64,000 nt of DNA, from contig NZ_BMTN01000004.1 of assembly GCF_014649695.1 (NCBI RefSeq), forward strand, positions 1 to 64,000, given 5' to 3'. Position 1 is the stretch's first letter, and each line of letters starts with the position of its first letter. Both the position numbers and the translations under genes were made by a program. Source of the DNA: Streptomyces kurssanovii (GTDB lineage Bacteria; Actinomycetota; Actinomycetes; Streptomycetales; Streptomycetaceae). Below the pieces are notes generated by a model. It was not told where the DNA came from. It was given only the letters and a program-made list of their open reading frames with translations, and ran no database searches. This document shows positions 62,882 to 64,000 of the stretch, piece by piece.

Positions 62882-63853
62882 ATGTCCTCCTCGTCCTCCT
62901 CCACCGCCGCCGCCGTACCCCCGGTCCTCGCCGAGGTGGTGCGTTCCGGCTTCGTGGAGGGCCGGCACAGGGGATCCCTGGTCGTGCTGGCCGCGGACGG
63001 CAGCGTGGAGCTGGCGCTCGGTGACCCGTCGCTGCCCGTCTTCCCCCGCTCGTCCAACAAGCCGATGCAGGCCGCGGCCGTGCTGCGGGCCGGGCTGGAC
63101 ATCGACGGGGAGCGCCTGGCGCTCGCCGCGGCCAGCCACTCGGGCGAGGCCTTCCACCTCGAGCTCGTTCGCAAGATGCTCGCGGGACACGGGCTGACCG
63201 CCGATGAGCTGCGGACCCCGGCGGACCTGCCGCTCGACCCGGTGGAGGCCGAGGCGTACCTCGCGTCGGGGCAGGTGCGCGACAAGGTCACGATGAACTG
63301 CTCCGGCAAGCACGCCGCCATGCTCGCCGTCTGCGCCGTGAACGGCTGGGACCGGAAGGACTACCTGGATCCCGCCCACCCCCTCCAGCGGCTGGTCCGC
63401 ACGGTGGTCGAGGAGGCGGCGGGCGAACCGGTCGGGGCCGTCGGTACGGACGGCTGCGGCGCGCCGCTGATGGCCGTCTCGCTGACCGGTCTGGCCCGCG
63501 CCTTCCGGCACTTCGTGCTCGCCGCGCCCGGTACGGCCGAGCGCCGCGTCGCGGACGCGATGCGCGCCCACCCCGAGTACGTCGCCGGTACCCGCCGGCC
63601 CGACACCTGGCTGATGCGCGAGGTGCCCGGAACGCTCTCCAAGATGGGTGCGGAGGCGGTGCAGGCGGTGGCGCTGGCGGACGGCCGGGCCCTGGCTTTC
63701 AAGATCGACGACGGTTCCACCCGGGCGCTGGGACCGGTGCTGGCGCGCACGCTCACGCTGATGGGTATGGACTCGCCGGTGGTCGCCCGGATCGGGCACC
63801 TTCCGCTGCTCGGCGGGGGCGTCGAGGTCGGGTCGGTGCGGGCGGCGTTCTGA
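62882..63853 (+). CDS. Asparaginase (AnsA/AnsB family II)
   Basis: A 323-aa cytoplasmic L-asparaginase of the Rhizobium/Streptomyces type (PF06089). Motifs [49 protein letters not shown] and [11 protein letters not shown]. The SxxK (SSNK) and the SGKHA segment belong to the active site of this family. It deamidates asparagine to aspartate and ammonia, fitting control by GlnR although the gene is distant from it. ATG 62882 with GGAAGG upstream. Confidence 0.92.
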   Translation: MSSSSSSTAAAVPPVLAEVVRSGFVEGRHRGSLVVLAADGSVELALGDPSLPVFPRSSNKPMQAAAVLRAGLDIDGERLALAAASHSGEAFHLELVRKMLAGHGLTADELRTPADLPLDPVEAEAYLASGQVRDKVTMNCSGKHAAMLAVCAVNGWDRKDYLDPAHPLQRLVRTVVEEAAGEPVGAVGTDGCGAPLMAVSLTGLARAFRHFVLAAPGTAERRVADAMRAHPEYVAGTRRPDTWLMREVPGTLSKMGAEAVQAVALADGRALAFKIDDGSTRALGPVLARTLTLMGMDSPVVARIGHLPLLGGGVEVGSVRAAF

Positions 63854-63913
63854 CGCCCGGCGCGGCGGAAATCAGGATGCGGCGGCTTCGTGCGCCCGCC
63901 TAGCGTGTCGTGC

Positions 63914-64000
63914 ATGACTGTCGAAACGCGCCTGATCGCCGAGTCCGAGTACCCCGACTGGCTCAGGGCGCTGGCCACCGGCTTTCTCCGGCCGCCGGTG
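63914..64000 (+). CDS. N-terminal fragment of a GNAT/Eis-like gene (cut by window end)
   Basis: Only 29 residues (MTVETRLIAESEYPDWLRAL, then ATGFLRPPV) lie in the window. This resembles the start of Eis-type GNAT acetyltransferases (xxEYxxWxxAxxxGFxR), but the evidence is thin. TAGCGT (63901-63906) ends 7 nt before ATG 63914, another leaderless promoter candidate. Confidence 0.6.
   Translation, partial: MTVETRLIAESEYPDWLRALATGFLRPPV

Overview
The window is a chromosomal segment of a Streptomyces species or a very close relative. The base composition is strongly GC-rich, most codons end in G or C, and GTG and TTG starts are common. Mycothiol synthase, GlnR, the nickel-type Fur regulator Nur and the anti-sigma factor RsiG all occur with neighbours typical of the Streptomyces core. 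I recognise no insertion sequence, integrase, tRNA, CRISPR array or plasmid relaxase, so this looks like core chromosome with a few accessory patches.

Layout. 1-270: 3' end of an rRNA operon (23S tail, 5S, terminator). 330-4052: minus-strand operon of ABC ATPase, permease, histidine kinase and LuxR-type regulator. 4185-4751: GNAT acetyltransferase. 4738-11797: six consecutive minus-strand genes encoding a type IV secretion-like membrane machine (VirB2-, VirB8-, VirB6-like, a split VirB3/VirB4 and a VirD4-like protein that has lost Walker A). They probably correspond to the cmdABCDEF differentiation genes of S. coelicolor. A secreted SLT plus NlpC/P60 enzyme at 13958 is a plausible VirB1-type partner. 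A methyltransferase and a decayed DUF1016 nuclease lie between. 15233-22206: PAP2 phosphatase, then a polymorphic-toxin cassette of Imm7-like immunity gene, 1558-aa RHS/YD-repeat toxin, ESX-type partner and SseB-like gene. 22363-25926: secreted flavoenzyme, lipoprotein, a 56-aa gene and the copper sensor CsoR.

26119-42357 is largely a phosphate region: PhoU-like protein and Pit transporter, pstSCAB with a PHO box upstream of pstS and an attenuator hairpin after it, NUDIX, CHAD, polyphosphate kinase, a GntR/ABC operon, mycothiol synthase and a secreted 5'-nucleotidase. 42467-50839: PI-PLC-like protein, a small membrane protein, an ABC-F protein with twin operators, a protease plus two-component operon, a LacI regulator and the nitrogen regulator GlnR.

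51067-60041 has a sulfur-transfer flavour: hydrolase, MoaD/ThiS-like protein, membrane proteins, a 27-aa two-cysteine leader peptide ahead of a thiosulfate sulfurtransferase, DUF1416, a DsrE-like protein, an operon of three single-pass membrane proteins, a 32-aa membrane peptide and a nitrobindin-like protein. 60132-64000: Nur, YgfZ/CAF17, D-aminoacyl-tRNA deacylase, RsiG with both c-di-GMP-binding motifs intact, asparaginase, and the start of a gene cut by the window edge.

A recurring regulatory theme is leaderless transcription. At least eleven genes have a TAnnnT hexamer ending 6-7 nt before the start codon.
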